DNA of 64,000 nucleotides from Rubritepida flocculans DSM 14296 (GTDB lineage: Bacteria > Pseudomonadota > Alphaproteobacteria > Acetobacterales > Acetobacteraceae), in the NCBI RefSeq assembly GCF_000425365.1, contig NZ_AUDH01000001.1, positions 433,888 to 497,887 on the forward strand, written 5' to 3'. How positions within the stretch are numbered: the first letter of the stretch is position 1; the number at the start of each line of letters is the position of its first letter. The notes beneath the pieces are model-generated. The model saw only the letters and a list, made by a program, of their open reading frames with translations, was not told the origin of the DNA and made no database searches. Positions 18,706 through 28,395 of this stretch are shown one piece after another. Made by a program: the position numbers and the translations under genes.

Positions 18706-19920
18706 ATGGCCGTGACCCGCGCCCCCCTTCCCCGGCCGGCCGAGCGCCCGCTGCCGCGCTTCGGCCGCCGCCGCCCCGCGCCGCCCCGGCGCGAGCCGCG
18801 GCTGTTGCGCCCCCGCGCCCTGCTGCCGCCGCTGCGCTGGGGCCGGCCGGCGCAGGGGCGGCCGCTGGGGCCCTGGGTGCTGGCCTCGCTGCTGCTGCAC
18901 GCGCTGCTGCTGCTGCCCCTCCTGCTCGAGCTCCATCCGCGCAGCCGCCCCTCCGAGGCGCTGCCGCCGCCCTCCTTCGACATCGTGTTTGAGGGCGGCG
19001 GCGCGGAGCGGCCCGAGGCCGATGCGCCGGAGGGCATCGAGGCCCCGCCCGCGCCCCCGGCGCCGCCGCTGGCCCTGCCGCCCGCCGCGCCCCCCGCCGC
19101 CCCGCCGGCCCCGCCTCCGCCGCCCAGCCCCCCGCTGGCCGAGGCGGCGCCCGTGCCGCCGCCCCCGCCCGCCCAGGCCGCGCCCCCTCAGGCGCCGGCC
19201 CTCGAGGCCCCGCCCAGCCCCGCGCCGCCGCCGCCCCCGGCCCTGGCCGAGGCCCCGCGCCCCGTCGCGCCGCCGCCCCTGCCGCCGCGCCCCGAGGCCC
19301 CGCCCATCGCCGAGGCCTTCCCCGATCTGCCCACGGCCGAGGAGCTGCTGGCCCCGCCCACGCCGCTGCGCCTGCCCGAGCGCTTCGCCCTGCCGCTGCC
19401 GCCCGGCCCCACGCCCCAGCCCCCGCCGCGCCCGCAGCCGCGCCCCGCGCCGCAGCGGCCCGATCTCCCGGGGATCTGGGCGCCCGAGGGCGTGCAGATC
19501 GGCCCCCAGGCCGGGGCCGCGCCCCCCGCCGGCCGCCCGCAGGGCCGCGGCCTCGACACCCGCGTGGACCCGCGCTTCCTGGAGGGCCGCCCGAGCGCCG
19601 ACCCCTCGGTGCGCGTCACCGGCGCGCAGGTGGGGGCGGACTGGCGCGCCGCCTTCCGCCGCTGGCTCGACCAGAACATCCGCTACCCCGAGCGCGCCAT
19701 CCAGCTCGGCGAGGACGGCACGGTGCGGGTGCGCGTGGTGGCCGCGCCGGACGGCACGGTGCGCTCGGTGCAGCTCGTCGGCCCCTCCACCTCGCCCTCG
19801 CTGAACTTCGCCACCAGCTTTCCCTTCCAGGGCGCGCGGCTGCCCCCCTTCCCTCCGCCGGCCGACCCGAACGGCGTGACCATCGACCTGACCGTGAACT
19901 ACATCCTGATCCGCCGATGA
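18706..19920 (+). CDS. TonB-like energy transducer with long proline-rich linker
   Basis: A 404-residue protein of the TonB family, which couples the inner-membrane proton gradient to outer-membrane transport. After a basic, Arg/Pro-rich cytoplasmic segment, a single membrane helix PWVLASLLLHALLLLPLLLEL spans about residues 57-77. Residues ~84-255 are a Pro/Ala-rich periplasmic spacer. The C-terminal domain shows WRAAFRRWLDQNIRYPERA, the TonB-type YPxxA motif, then GEDGTVRVRVVAAPDGTVRSV. A TolA-like role is possible because exbB/exbD are absent. Start could also be ATG 18691, five codons earlier; neither has a strong ribosome site. The stop overlaps the following lipoprotein gene as ATGA, implying coupled expression. 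Confidence 0.82.
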   Translation: MAVTRAPLPRPAERPLPRFGRRRPAPPRREPRLLRPRALLPPLRWGRPAQGRPLGPWVLASLLLHALLLLPLLLELHPRSRPSEALPPPSFDIVFEGGGAERPEADAPEGIEAPPAPPAPPLALPPAAPPAAPPAPPPPPSPPLAEAAPVPPPPPAQAAPPQAPALEAPPSPAPPPPPALAEAPRPVAPPPLPPRPEAPPIAEAFPDLPTAEELLAPPTPLRLPERFALPLPPGPTPQPPPRPQPRPAPQRPDLPGIWAPEGVQIGPQAGAAPPAGRPQGRGLDTRVDPRFLEGRPSADPSVRVTGAQVGADWRAAFRRWLDQNIRYPERAIQLGEDGTVRVRVVAAPDGTVRSVQLVGPSTSPSLNFATSFPFQGARLPPFPPPADPNGVTIDLTVNYILIRR

Positions 19921-20777
19921 GCCGGTCTTCCCTCCGCGCCGGGCCGGGGCGGGGGGGCGCGGCGCCGCGCCTCGCCCTGCTCCTGCTCCTCGCCCTGCTC
20001 GCGGCCTGCGCCGCGCCGCCGCCGCCGCCGCTCTCCTACCCGCCCGCCGCGCGGGAGCGGCTGATCCGCCTCGCCCTCGCCGAGTGGCAGGAATGGGGCT
20101 GCGTCACCACCGGCCTGCCCGGGCCGCCGCTCGCGCCCTGCACGCCCGGCGCCCCGCCGCGCCGGGAATCCGAGCTGTCGGCCTTCCCCGCCGTGCTGGC
20201 CTATTGGCGCGCGGTTCCACCCGCCCAGGCCGAGGCCGCCATCCCGCGCAACCGCGCCCTCTACGCCCGCGCCCTGGCGGGCGAGGAAGCGGAAGGCGGG
20301 CTCTGGGCCGAGCCCTTCTGGTCGGCCGCCTTCATCTCCTGGCTCATGGCCGCCGCGGGGGTGGACGCGCCGGAATTCGCGCCCGACGCCGCCCATGCCC
20401 GCTACCTCGACCATCTGGACGCGCTGGCCGCGGCGCATCCCGGCCGCGCCCCCTTCCTGCCGCGCGACCCGGCCGCGCACCCGCCCGCGCCGGGGGATCT
20501 CGTCTGCTTCGACCGTTCCGCCGCCCCGCTCGCCCGCTGGGCCGACCGCGCCGCCGAGCGCGGCCGCTTCCGCCCCATGCATTGCGACCTGGTGGTGGCC
20601 ACCGGCCCGGGGGTGGTGGAGGCGGTGGGCGGCAATGTGCGCGACGCGGTGGCCCTGGCCCGCTTCCCGGCCGACGCCGCGGGCCGGCTGCTGCCGGAGA
20701 CGCGCCCCTTCCTGGTGGTGATGGAGAACCGGCTGGGCCGCACCCCGCCCTGGGGGGAGCGCCTGGCGGGGCGGTGA
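19917..20777 (+). CDS. DUF2272 domain lipoprotein
   Basis: A 286-residue predicted lipoprotein: the signal region LALLLLLALLAAC ends in a lipobox with the acylated Cys at residue 31, followed by a short Pro run. The mature part matches the DUF2272 family, a papain-like fold related to NlpC/P60 and CHAP enzymes: AEPFWSAAFISWLMAAAGV, FLPRDPAAHPPAPGDLVCFDR and MHCDLVVATGPGVVEAVGGNV are its hallmark blocks. Family members usually carry Cys/Ser and His; here the Ser in FWSAAFISW occupies the nucleophile region and the His is in MHCDLV. Activity, possibly on peptidoglycan, is unproven. Its ATG overlaps the TonB stop by four bases. Confidence 0.85.
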   Translation: MSRSSLRAGPGRGGAAPRLALLLLLALLAACAAPPPPPLSYPPAARERLIRLALAEWQEWGCVTTGLPGPPLAPCTPGAPPRRESELSAFPAVLAYWRAVPPAQAEAAIPRNRALYARALAGEEAEGGLWAEPFWSAAFISWLMAAAGVDAPEFAPDAAHARYLDHLDALAAAHPGRAPFLPRDPAAHPPAPGDLVCFDRSAAPLARWADRAAERGRFRPMHCDLVVATGPGVVEAVGGNVRDAVALARFPADAAGRLLPETRPFLVVMENRLGRTPPWGERLAGR

Positions 20778-20785
20778 GGCCCCCT

Positions 20786-21283
20786 TCAGCCCAGCTCCAC
20801 CAGCCGCACCTCGTGCCCGAGCCCGCGCAGGAACCGCAGCAGATCGGCCGGCGCGAGGCCGGTGCTCGCGCGGTTCACCAGCGGATGGCACCAGACCAGG
20901 CCCTCGGCGCGGGCCAGCGCCGCGTCCATCGCCACCTGCACCGCGCCCGGCGGCGCGTTCACCAGCCCGAAGGCGGTGACGCTGCCCGGCTCCACGCCCA
21001 GCACGGCGCGCAGCTCCTCGGCGCTGCCCATCCGCACGCGCGGCCAGCCCGCGGCGCGGGCCAGCGCGTTCACGCCGACCTGCCGCGACTCCTCCAGAAC
21101 GGCGAGGAAGAAGCCCTCGCCCTTCGCCGCGCGCAGGAACAGGTTCTTGGTGTGCGCGCCGGGCAGGCTTCCGCGCAGCGCCTGGGATTCCGCCACGGTG
21201 AAGACGGGCGCGTGCCATTCCGTGCGCGCCGCGATGCCGGCGGCGGCCAGCCGCGCGAGCAGCCCCTCGGGGGTTTCGGGCAT
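20786..21283 (-). CDS. YbaK/ProX-type aminoacyl-tRNA deacylase (prolyl-tRNA synthetase associated)
   Basis: A 165-residue free-standing editing protein of the YbaK/ProX superfamily. Such proteins hydrolyse mischarged tRNAs, for example Ala-tRNA(Pro) in the ProXp/PrdX group. Seen motifs are LPGAHTKNLFLRAAKGEGFFLAV, in which HTKNLFL is the PrdX hallmark, the SRQVGVNALARA loop, and GSVTAFGLVNAP with the conserved G-xxPxG-like turn. The C-terminal ends STGLAPADLLRFLRGLGHEV, again typical of PrdX. It lies 21 bases after the LysR gene on the same strand. It meets the DUF2272 gene tail to tail. Confidence 0.92.
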   Translation of the reverse strand: MPETPEGLLARLAAAGIAARTEWHAPVFTVAESQALRGSLPGAHTKNLFLRAAKGEGFFLAVLEESRQVGVNALARAAGWPRVRMGSAEELRAVLGVEPGSVTAFGLVNAPPGAVQVAMDAALARAEGLVWCHPLVNRASTGLAPADLLRFLRGLGHEVRLVELG

Positions 21284-21304
21284 CTTCCTCCTCCTCGCCC
21301 CGTC

Positions 21305-22213
21305 CTACACCGCCCGCGCCTCGGCGAGCAGCAGCCGGCGCAGCCAGGCATGGCCGGGATCGGCCTCGAAGCGGCGATGGAACACCAGCGACAGCCGCGT
21401 GTGCCGCACCGCCACGGGCGGCTCGCGCAGCGCGAGGCCATGCGCCGCCGCGAGCCGCCGCGCCAGTCGCGCCGAGAGGGTGATGACGAAATCCGTCCGC
21501 CCCAGGATCTCCGGCACGGCCGAGAGATGCGCCACCACCCCGCCCAGCCGCCGCGCCCGCCCCTCGGCCGCCAGCGCATGGTCCAGCGCGCCGTCGCGCG
21601 AGCCGTTGGGCGAGTGCAGCAGATGCGGCACGGAGAGGAAGCGGTCGAGGTCGAGCACGCCCTCGGCCAGCGGATGATCGGCGCGCATCACGGTCAGGAA
21701 GGCCTCGGGCAGCATGCGCAGCCGGGTGTAGAGGGCGGGCGGCTCGCCCAGCACGGCCACGGCCAGCACCGCCTCGCCGCTGTCCAGGAGGGATTCGGCG
21801 TTGGTGCGGTCGGCATGGCGGATGGCGAGCAGGCAGCCCGGCGCCTCGCGCGCCAGCCGCGCCAGAACGGGCGGCGCCAGCACCGCCTCGGCGTATTCCG
21901 AGAAGGCGACGGGAAAGACGCGCCGCGCCGTGGCCGGATCGAAGGGCGCGCGGACGGAGAGCGCCTCGCCCAGCCGGTCCAGCGCCTCGGCCACGGGCTG
22001 CGCCAGGGCGTGGGCGAGGGCGGTGGGCTCCACCCCGCCGGGGCGGCGCAGGAACAGCTCATCCCCCAGCGCGGCGCGCAGCCGCGCCAGCGCGTTGGAG
22101 ACGGCCGGCTGCGAGAGGTGCAGCCGCTGCGCCGCGCGGGTGACGTGCCGCTCGCGCGCCACCGCGTCGAACACGCGCAGCAGGTTGAGGTCGAGCTGCG
22201 AGAGATCCGTCAT
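21305..22213 (-). CDS. LysR family transcriptional regulator
   Basis: A 302-residue LysR-type regulator. Residues 1-62 form the winged helix-turn-helix: LNLLRVFDAVARERHVTRAA, then RLHLSQPAVSNALARLRAAL and GDELFLRRPGGVEPT, the pattern of the NodD/NahR/LeuO-like branch. The rest is the periplasmic-binding-protein-like effector domain ending WLRRLLLAEARAV. LysR proteins usually control neighbouring or divergent genes; here the same-strand Bug receptors upstream (70 bases away) are plausible targets, with the Bug ligand as co-inducer. That link is inference. It may be co-transcribed with the deacylase gene behind it. Confidence 0.93.
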   Translation of the reverse strand: MTDLSQLDLNLLRVFDAVARERHVTRAAQRLHLSQPAVSNALARLRAALGDELFLRRPGGVEPTALAHALAQPVAEALDRLGEALSVRAPFDPATARRVFPVAFSEYAEAVLAPPVLARLAREAPGCLLAIRHADRTNAESLLDSGEAVLAVAVLGEPPALYTRLRMLPEAFLTVMRADHPLAEGVLDLDRFLSVPHLLHSPNGSRDGALDHALAAEGRARRLGGVVAHLSAVPEILGRTDFVITLSARLARRLAAAHGLALREPPVAVRHTRLSLVFHRRFEADPGHAWLRRLLLAEARAV

Positions 22214-22282
22214 CCGCGGCGGCCTGCCATCGACGGCGGTGATGATCCCCGTTCCGAGCCCGCCTGGGAAGGGCGCGGCGCG

Positions 22283-23269
22283 CTATTCCACCCGCACGTT
22301 GGCGACGCGGATCACCTCGCTCCATTTGCGGATTTCCGCCGCGATGAAGGCCTCGAAGGCGGCGGGCGTGGTGCCGCCCTCGGGCGTGAGGCCCGGCGGC
22401 TGCCCGCCGAAGCCGGCGAGGCGGGCGCGGAAATCCGGCTCGCGCGTGATGGCGTCCAGCTCCGCGCCGATGCGCTCGATGGCCGGGCGCGGCACGCGGG
22501 CCCCGGTCTGCACGCCGAACCAGGCGGTGGCCTCGAAGGCCGGCACCGTGTCCGCCAGCACGGGCAGATCGGGCAGCACCTCGCTGCGGATGGCGCTGGT
22601 GACGGCGAGGCCCCGCACCCGCCCCTCGCGCACGAAGGGCAGCGCGGAGGGGATGTTGTCCATCCCGCAATCCACCCGCTCGGCCACCAGCTCCGTCAGC
22701 ATCGGCCCCGAGCCGCGGAAGGGCACATGCACGAAGCGGATGCCCGTGACCTGGCCCAGCAGCTCCATGCACACATGCGGCGAGGTGCCGATGCCGGCGG
22801 TGCCGTAGGTGATCTCGCCCTGGCGGCGCCGCGCGAGGTCGAGGAACTCCGCCACGCTGCGCACCGGCAGGCGGTTCGCCGCCATCAGGATGTTCGGCAC
22901 GCGGATGACGAGGCCCACCGCCGCCATCTCCTCCGGCCGCCAGGGCATGCGCGCGCCATAGACGGCGTAGTTCATCGAGCCGGTGCCGATGGATGTGAAG
23001 AACAGCGTGTGCCCGTCGGGCTCGGCGCGCACCACGCTCTCGCCGGCGATGTTGCCGCCCGCGCCGGGGCGGTTCTCCACCACCACGGGCTGGCCGAGGC
23101 GCGGGGCGAGGCGCTCGGCCACCAGCCGGCCCACGAGGTCGGTGGTGCCGCCGGGCGGGAAGGGGATGACGAGGCGGATGGGGCGCGTGGGCGCCCAGCC
23201 TTGCGCCCGCGCCGCGGCGGGCAGCAGCAGCAGCCCGGGCGCGGCGAGCAGGGGGCGGCGGCGGATCAC
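22283..23269 (-). CDS. Bug family substrate-binding protein (copy 4, second gene of tandem pair)
   Basis: A 328-residue periplasmic receptor of the Bug/TctC family. The start is a GTG at 23269 that overlaps the TGA of the preceding Bug gene (GTGA), giving the signal VIRRRPLLAAPGLLLLPAAARA. The frame stays open upstream, but that part is antisense-type sequence inside the other gene. Diagnostic blocks are RPIRLVIPFPPGGTTDLVGR, VVVENRPGAGGNIAGESVV, TYGTAGIGTSPHVCMELLGQ and VHVPFRGSGPMLTELVAERV. It is close kin to the preceding gene, so the pair looks like a tandem duplication. The ligand is unknown; the LysR gene directly downstream may report on it. Confidence 0.94.
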   Translation of the reverse strand: MIRRRPLLAAPGLLLLPAAARAQGWAPTRPIRLVIPFPPGGTTDLVGRLVAERLAPRLGQPVVVENRPGAGGNIAGESVVRAEPDGHTLFFTSIGTGSMNYAVYGARMPWRPEEMAAVGLVIRVPNILMAANRLPVRSVAEFLDLARRRQGEITYGTAGIGTSPHVCMELLGQVTGIRFVHVPFRGSGPMLTELVAERVDCGMDNIPSALPFVREGRVRGLAVTSAIRSEVLPDLPVLADTVPAFEATAWFGVQTGARVPRPAIERIGAELDAITREPDFRARLAGFGGQPPGLTPEGGTTPAAFEAFIAAEIRKWSEVIRVANVRVE

Positions 23270-24270
23270 GAATCCACCGTCGCGCCCGAGCGGCGCACCA
23301 CCTCGCTCCATTTCGCCACCTCGGCGCGGATGAAGGCGTCGAAGGCCTCGGGCGTGGAGCCGCCGCCGGGCGCGAGCTCGGCGCGCATCCCGCCCAGATC
23401 GGCCATGCGGCCCCAGATCGCGGGATCGGCCAGGATGGCCTCGATCTCGCGGTTCAGCCGCGCGATGACCGGGCGCGGCGTGCGCACGGGCGCGACCACG
23501 CCGAACCAGGCGGTGGCCTCGACGCTCGGGAAGCCGGCCTCGGCCGTGGTGGGCACATCGGGAAGCTGGGGCGAGCGCGTGGCGGTGGTGACGGCGAGCG
23601 GCCGCAGCCGCCCCTCGCGCAGATGGCCGATCACGGAGGGCAGGTTGTCCACCCCCACCTCGATGCGCCCGGCGATGATCTCCTGCAGCATGGGCCCGGC
23701 GCCACGGAAGGGCACATGCGTCAGGTCGAGATTGGCGGCGAGCTTCAGCAGCTCGCCCGTCATGTGCAGCGAGGTGCCCACGCCCGAGCTGCCGATGTTC
23801 ATCCGCCCCGGATTGGCGCGCACCAGCGCCACCAGCTCGGCCAGCGTCGTCGCGCGCACGCCGGGATTGACGAAGATGGCGTTGGGCACCCGCACCACCA
23901 GCGAGACGGCGGCGAAATCCTCCGGCTTGTAGGGGATGCGCGGGCCGTAGAGCTGGTAGTTGATGGCGCCCGCGCTGACCGTCTGCATCAGCAGCAGGTG
24001 GCCGTCGGCCTCGCCCTTGGCCACCACGTCCGCGCCCACATTGCCGCCCGCGCCGGGGCGGTTCTCGATGGTGACGGGCTGACCGAGGCGCTGGGAGAGC
24101 GGCTCGGCGATGATGCGCGCGGCGATGTCCGTCGTGCCGGCCGGCGGGAAGCCGACGACGAGGCGGATGGGCCGGCTGGGCGACCATTGCGCCTGGGCCG
24201 CAGCGGGGCTCGCCAGAGGCGCGGCGAGGCCGCCCAGCAGCAGGGCGCGGCGGGTGGATCCGGGCGTCAT
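23266..24270 (-). CDS. Bug family substrate-binding protein (copy 3, first gene of tandem pair)
   Basis: A 334-residue periplasmic receptor of the Bug/TctC family with signal MTPGSTRRALLLGGLAAPLA and cleavage likely after SPAAAQA. Family blocks are RPIRLVVGFPPAGTTDIAAR, VTIENRPGAGGNVGADVVAK, MNIGSSGVGTSLHMTGELLK and THVPFRGAGPMLQEIIAGRI. Two ATGs are possible, 24276 and 24270; the second is preferred because the GGGAG ribosome site lies about 6 bases before it, whereas it would touch the first. It leads a probable operon with Bug copy 4, the LysR regulator and the ProX-type deacylase. No TctA/TctB permease is encoded nearby. Confidence 0.94.
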   Translation of the reverse strand: MTPGSTRRALLLGGLAAPLASPAAAQAQWSPSRPIRLVVGFPPAGTTDIAARIIAEPLSQRLGQPVTIENRPGAGGNVGADVVAKGEADGHLLLMQTVSAGAINYQLYGPRIPYKPEDFAAVSLVVRVPNAIFVNPGVRATTLAELVALVRANPGRMNIGSSGVGTSLHMTGELLKLAANLDLTHVPFRGAGPMLQEIIAGRIEVGVDNLPSVIGHLREGRLRPLAVTTATRSPQLPDVPTTAEAGFPSVEATAWFGVVAPVRTPRPVIARLNREIEAILADPAIWGRMADLGGMRAELAPGGGSTPEAFDAFIRAEVAKWSEVVRRSGATVDS

Positions 24271-24399
24271 GGACATCTCCCTTGCGTCTTGTTGAGGCGC
24301 AGAGTGCGGCTTTGCCGCGCCCCGTTCAAGCCGCCGCTTGCGCGGCCCGCGCCGCGCGCTATCCCTCGCGCGCCAACCCCGAGCGCCAAGGCCCCGCCC

Positions 24400-26154
24400 A
24401 TGGAGTTCTTCCGAGTCTACGGCCGCGTCCTCGCCCTCCTGAAGCCGGACGCGAAGGTGGCCTTCGCGCTGGCCGCCGCCGCCGTCGCCCTCTCCGGCCT
24501 GCAGTTCCTGGAACCCGTGCTGTTCGGCCGGGTGGTGGACCTGCTGGCGCGCTCCTCCGGCATGGAGCCGGAAAGCGTCTGGGCGCAGGCCTTCGTGCTG
24601 CTGGGGCTGTGGGGCGCGGTGGGGCTGACGGGCATCGGCGCCAATGTGGCCGTGGCGCTGCTGGCCGACCGCATGGCCCACCGCAACCGGCTGGCCATGA
24701 TGTCGCGCTACTTCCAGCACGTTCTGGCGCTGCCGCTCGCCTTCCACGGCGACGTGCAGTCGGGCCGGCTGATGAAGGTGATGCTGGTGGGGTGCGACAA
24801 CCTCTTCGGCGTCTGGCTCTCCTTCTTCCGCGAGCATCTCTCCACGCTGGTGGCCGCGCTGGTGCTGCTGCCGCTGACCATGTTCCTGAACTGGCGGCTG
24901 GGGCTGCTGCTGATCGGCCTCGTCGTCGTGTTCACGGTGCTGACCACCATCGTCATCCGCAAGACGCAGACGGCGCAGATGAAGGTGGAGCAGTTCCACT
25001 CCCAGCTCGCCGGCACGGCGCAGGACGCGCTCTCGAACGTGGTGGTGGTGCAGTCCTTCACCCGCCTCAACAGCGAGGCGAAGATGTTCGGCAGCATCAT
25101 GCGCCAGGTGCTGGACCACCAGTTCCCGGTGCTGAACTGGTGGGCCGTGGTGAACGTGCTGACGCGCGCGGCCAGCACCGTCACCGTCATCCTCATCTTC
25201 CTGCTCGGCACCGTGCTGCACCTGCGCGGGATGGCGAGCGTGGGCGAGATCGTGAGCTTCATGGGCTTCGCCACGCTGCTCATCGGCCGGCTGGAGAACG
25301 CGGTGGCCTTCGTCTCCTACATGCTGTTCCAGATGCCCGCGGTGCGCGAGTTCTTCGAGGTGCTGGACACGGTGAGCAGCGTGCCCGAACGCCCCGACGC
25401 GAAGGACATCGGCCGCGCCCAGGGCCATGTGCGCTTCGAGGAGGTGGGCTTCTCCTACCCCCGCTCGGGGCGCGTGCTGCACGGCGTCTCCTTCGAGGCG
25501 ACGCCGGGGCGCACCATCGCGCTGGTGGGCGCGACGGGGGCGGGCAAGACCACCTCCATGCAGCTCCTCCAGCGCCTGTGGGATCCGACGGAGGGGCGCA
25601 TCACCCTCGACGGGCACGACCTGCGCGACATCACGCTGGAGAGCCTGCGCCGCAACATCGGCGTGGTGTTCCAGGAGAGCATGCTGTTCAACCGCACCAT
25701 CCGCGAGAACCTGCTGGTGGGCCGCCCCGACGCCACGCAGGAGGAGATCGAGCGCGCCTGCCGCATGGCCGAGGCGCACGACTTCATCACGCGCCAGCCG
25801 CAGGGCTACGACACCATGGTGGGCGAGCGCGGGGCGAGCCTCTCGGGCGGGCAGCGCCAGCGCCTCGCCATCGCGCGCGCCCTGCTGAAGGATCCGCCCG
25901 TGCTGATCCTGGACGAGGCGACCAGCGCGCTGGACGCCGCCACCGAGGCGCGGGTGCAGAAGGCGCTGCGCGCGCTGATGGCGGGGCGCACCACCTTCAT
26001 CATCGCGCACCGCCTCTCCACCGTGCGCGACGCGGACGAAATCCTGGTCTTCGACCAGGGCCGCATCGTCGAGCGCGGCGATTTCCAGACGCTGGTGAAC
26101 GCGGGCGGGCGCTTCGCGGAGCTGGTGCGCACGCAGCTCACCGGCGTCGCCTGA
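24400..26154 (+). CDS. NdvA/ChvA-like ABC exporter (glucan export ATPase/permease)
   Basis: A 584-residue half-type ABC exporter with fused membrane and ATPase domains, resembling NdvA/ChvA, which exports cyclic beta-1,2-glucan into the periplasm. The opening [20 protein letters not shown] and [18 protein letters not shown] match NdvA proteins well, as does the overall length (~588). The nucleotide-binding domain shows Walker [10 protein letters not shown], the Q-loop [16 protein letters not shown], the signature [15 protein letters not shown], Walker [13 protein letters not shown] and the switch His in IIAHRLSTV. No cyclic glucan synthase (ndvB) is nearby, so the substrate is not certain; lipid or other polysaccharide export remains possible. 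The stop is directly adjacent to that of the convergent PLP-enzyme gene. Confidence 0.88.
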   Translation: MEFFRVYGRVLALLKPDAKVAFALAAAAVALSGLQFLEPVLFGRVVDLLARSSGMEPESVWAQAFVLLGLWGAVGLTGIGANVAVALLADRMAHRNRLAMMSRYFQHVLALPLAFHGDVQSGRLMKVMLVGCDNLFGVWLSFFREHLSTLVAALVLLPLTMFLNWRLGLLLIGLVVVFTVLTTIVIRKTQTAQMKVEQFHSQLAGTAQDALSNVVVVQSFTRLNSEAKMFGSIMRQVLDHQFPVLNWWAVVNVLTRAASTVTVILIFLLGTVLHLRGMASVGEIVSFMGFATLLIGRLENAVAFVSYMLFQMPAVREFFEVLDTVSSVPERPDAKDIGRAQGHVRFEEVGFSYPRSGRVLHGVSFEATPGRTIALVGATGAGKTTSMQLLQRLWDPTEGRITLDGHDLRDITLESLRRNIGVVFQESMLFNRTIRENLLVGRPDATQEEIERACRMAEAHDFITRQPQGYDTMVGERGASLSGGQRQRLAIARALLKDPPVLILDEATSALDAATEARVQKALRALMAGRTTFIIAHRLSTVRDADEILVFDQGRIVERGDFQTLVNAGGRFAELVRTQLTGVA

Positions 26155-27381
26155 TCAATAGGCGCGGGCCGCGGCCATCTCCGCCCCCGCGCCGGCGCGC
26201 GCCTCGGCCACCGCGGCGCGCAGGTCCGCGAGATACTCCTCCGCCACCTCGGCGTGCAGCGGGTTGAGGTGGAGGTGGATGCCGTCCGGCTCCACCTGGC
26301 GCGAGACGAGCCAGCCCCGCGCATCCAGCGCGGCCGCGACGCGGGCGATGGAGAGCGCGGCATCCGTGCTGCGATAGACGAGGATGGCGTGCTCGCCGGG
26401 CAGGCATTCCAGCTCCGGGATGGCGGAGACGCCCGCCGCGATGGCCGCGCGCGCCGCCATGATGCGCCGCGCGCAGTCGCGATAGCCCGCGCGGCCGAGG
26501 TGGCGCATCACGGCCCAGGCCGCCGCCACCGCGCCGCCCGGCCGCGTGCCCTGCGCCGTATGCGCGACATAGGCGCCGCGCGCCCAGGCGCGGCTCTCGA
26601 AGCGGTGGTGCTGCTTCAGCGCCGCGTCGCGCAGCAGCAGCAGCGACGCGCCCTTCGGCGCCATGCCGTGCTTGTGGATGTCGGCGCTGATCGAGGTCAC
26701 GCCCGGCGCGCGGAAATCCCAGAGGGGCAGCGCGACGCCCAGCTCCTCCAGGAAGGGGTTGAGGAAGCCGCCCACGCAGGCGTCCACATGCAGCCAGAGG
26801 CCACGCCGCTGCGCGAGTTCGCCGAGCGCCGCGATGCGGTCCACCGTGCCGAAGGGGTAGTTGGGCGCGGAGCCGATGAGCGCCACCGTCTGCGCATCGC
26901 AGGCCGCCTCCATCGCCGCCACGTCGCTCAGGCGTTCGGCATCGGCCGGCACGCGCCGCACCTCCATGCCGAGATACCAGGCCGCGCGGTCGAAGGTGAG
27001 GTGCGCCGTGTCGGGCAGCACGATGTTGGGCCGCGCGCGCCCGCCCTTCTCGCGCGCCGCGAGCATGGCGAGGAAGATGCTCTCGCTGCCGCCGGAGGTG
27101 AAGCTGCCGCCCGCCCCCTCCGGCGCGTGCAGGAGGGAGAGTCCCATCTCGATCACCTCGGCTTCGAGCCGCGCGAGCGAGGGGAAGGCGCGCTGGCCGA
27201 GGTTGTTCTCGGTCCAGAACTGCAGGTAGGCCTCCTGCTGCACGCGCTCCAGCGCCTCGTCGAGGTAGTAGAAGAACACCGCCATGCGGCCGCGCTTCCA
27301 GGAGTAGTCGCGCGCCTTCGCGGCGATCAGCGCCTCGCGCAGCGCGGGCCATTCCTGGCCGGTCTCGGGCAGGGCGAGCAT
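26155..27381 (-). CDS. PLP-dependent decarboxylase/lyase of the sphingosine-1-phosphate lyase group
   Basis: A 408-residue fold-type I PLP enzyme related to group II decarboxylases and bacterial sphingosine-1-phosphate lyases. Landmarks: GGSFTSGGSESIFLAMLAAR for phosphate binding of PLP, GSAPNYPFGTVDRIAAL, LWLHVDACVGGFLNPF with the Asp that pairs the pyridine nitrogen, and SISADIHKHGMAPKGASLLL with the Schiff-base Lys in ADIHKHG. The S-x-D-x-HK-x-G-x-APKG pattern is the one used by S1P lyases rather than glutamate decarboxylases. If so, it would cleave phosphorylated long-chain bases, consistent with sphingolipids known from some acetic acid bacteria. No membrane anchor is seen. The substrate is inferred only from motif resemblance. 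Confidence 0.75.
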   Translation of the reverse strand: MLALPETGQEWPALREALIAAKARDYSWKRGRMAVFFYYLDEALERVQQEAYLQFWTENNLGQRAFPSLARLEAEVIEMGLSLLHAPEGAGGSFTSGGSESIFLAMLAAREKGGRARPNIVLPDTAHLTFDRAAWYLGMEVRRVPADAERLSDVAAMEAACDAQTVALIGSAPNYPFGTVDRIAALGELAQRRGLWLHVDACVGGFLNPFLEELGVALPLWDFRAPGVTSISADIHKHGMAPKGASLLLLRDAALKQHHRFESRAWARGAYVAHTAQGTRPGGAVAAAWAVMRHLGRAGYRDCARRIMAARAAIAAGVSAIPELECLPGEHAILVYRSTDAALSIARVAAALDARGWLVSRQVEPDGIHLHLNPLHAEVAEEYLADLRAAVAEARAGAGAEMAAARAY

Positions 27382-27438
27382 GGGTTTCCTCCCTCGTTCC
27401 GGCTATTCCATCATCCGCGGCGACGGGAGGAAAGCGCG

Positions 27439-28391
<953 letters not shown>

Positions 28392-28395
<4 letters not shown>

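Noticed and set aside
19000..19480. CCG/CCC-rich repeats in the TonB-like gene as a DNA repeat element.
   Set aside because: They are explained by the Pro/Ala-rich periplasmic spacer of the protein.
20084..23932. A 1282-codon open frame on the plus strand, and similar long frames such as 2384-4345 and 29762-32200.
   Set aside because: They run antisense to clear genes (the Bug genes and LysR, hutU, acnA) and are rich in Arg, Ala, Gly, His and Pro without any domain. Long open antisense frames are normal at this GC content.
22283..24187. A single 634-residue double Bug protein.
   Set aside because: The upstream half of that frame is antisense-like sequence within the first Bug gene, in another frame. 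The true second gene starts at GTG 23269.
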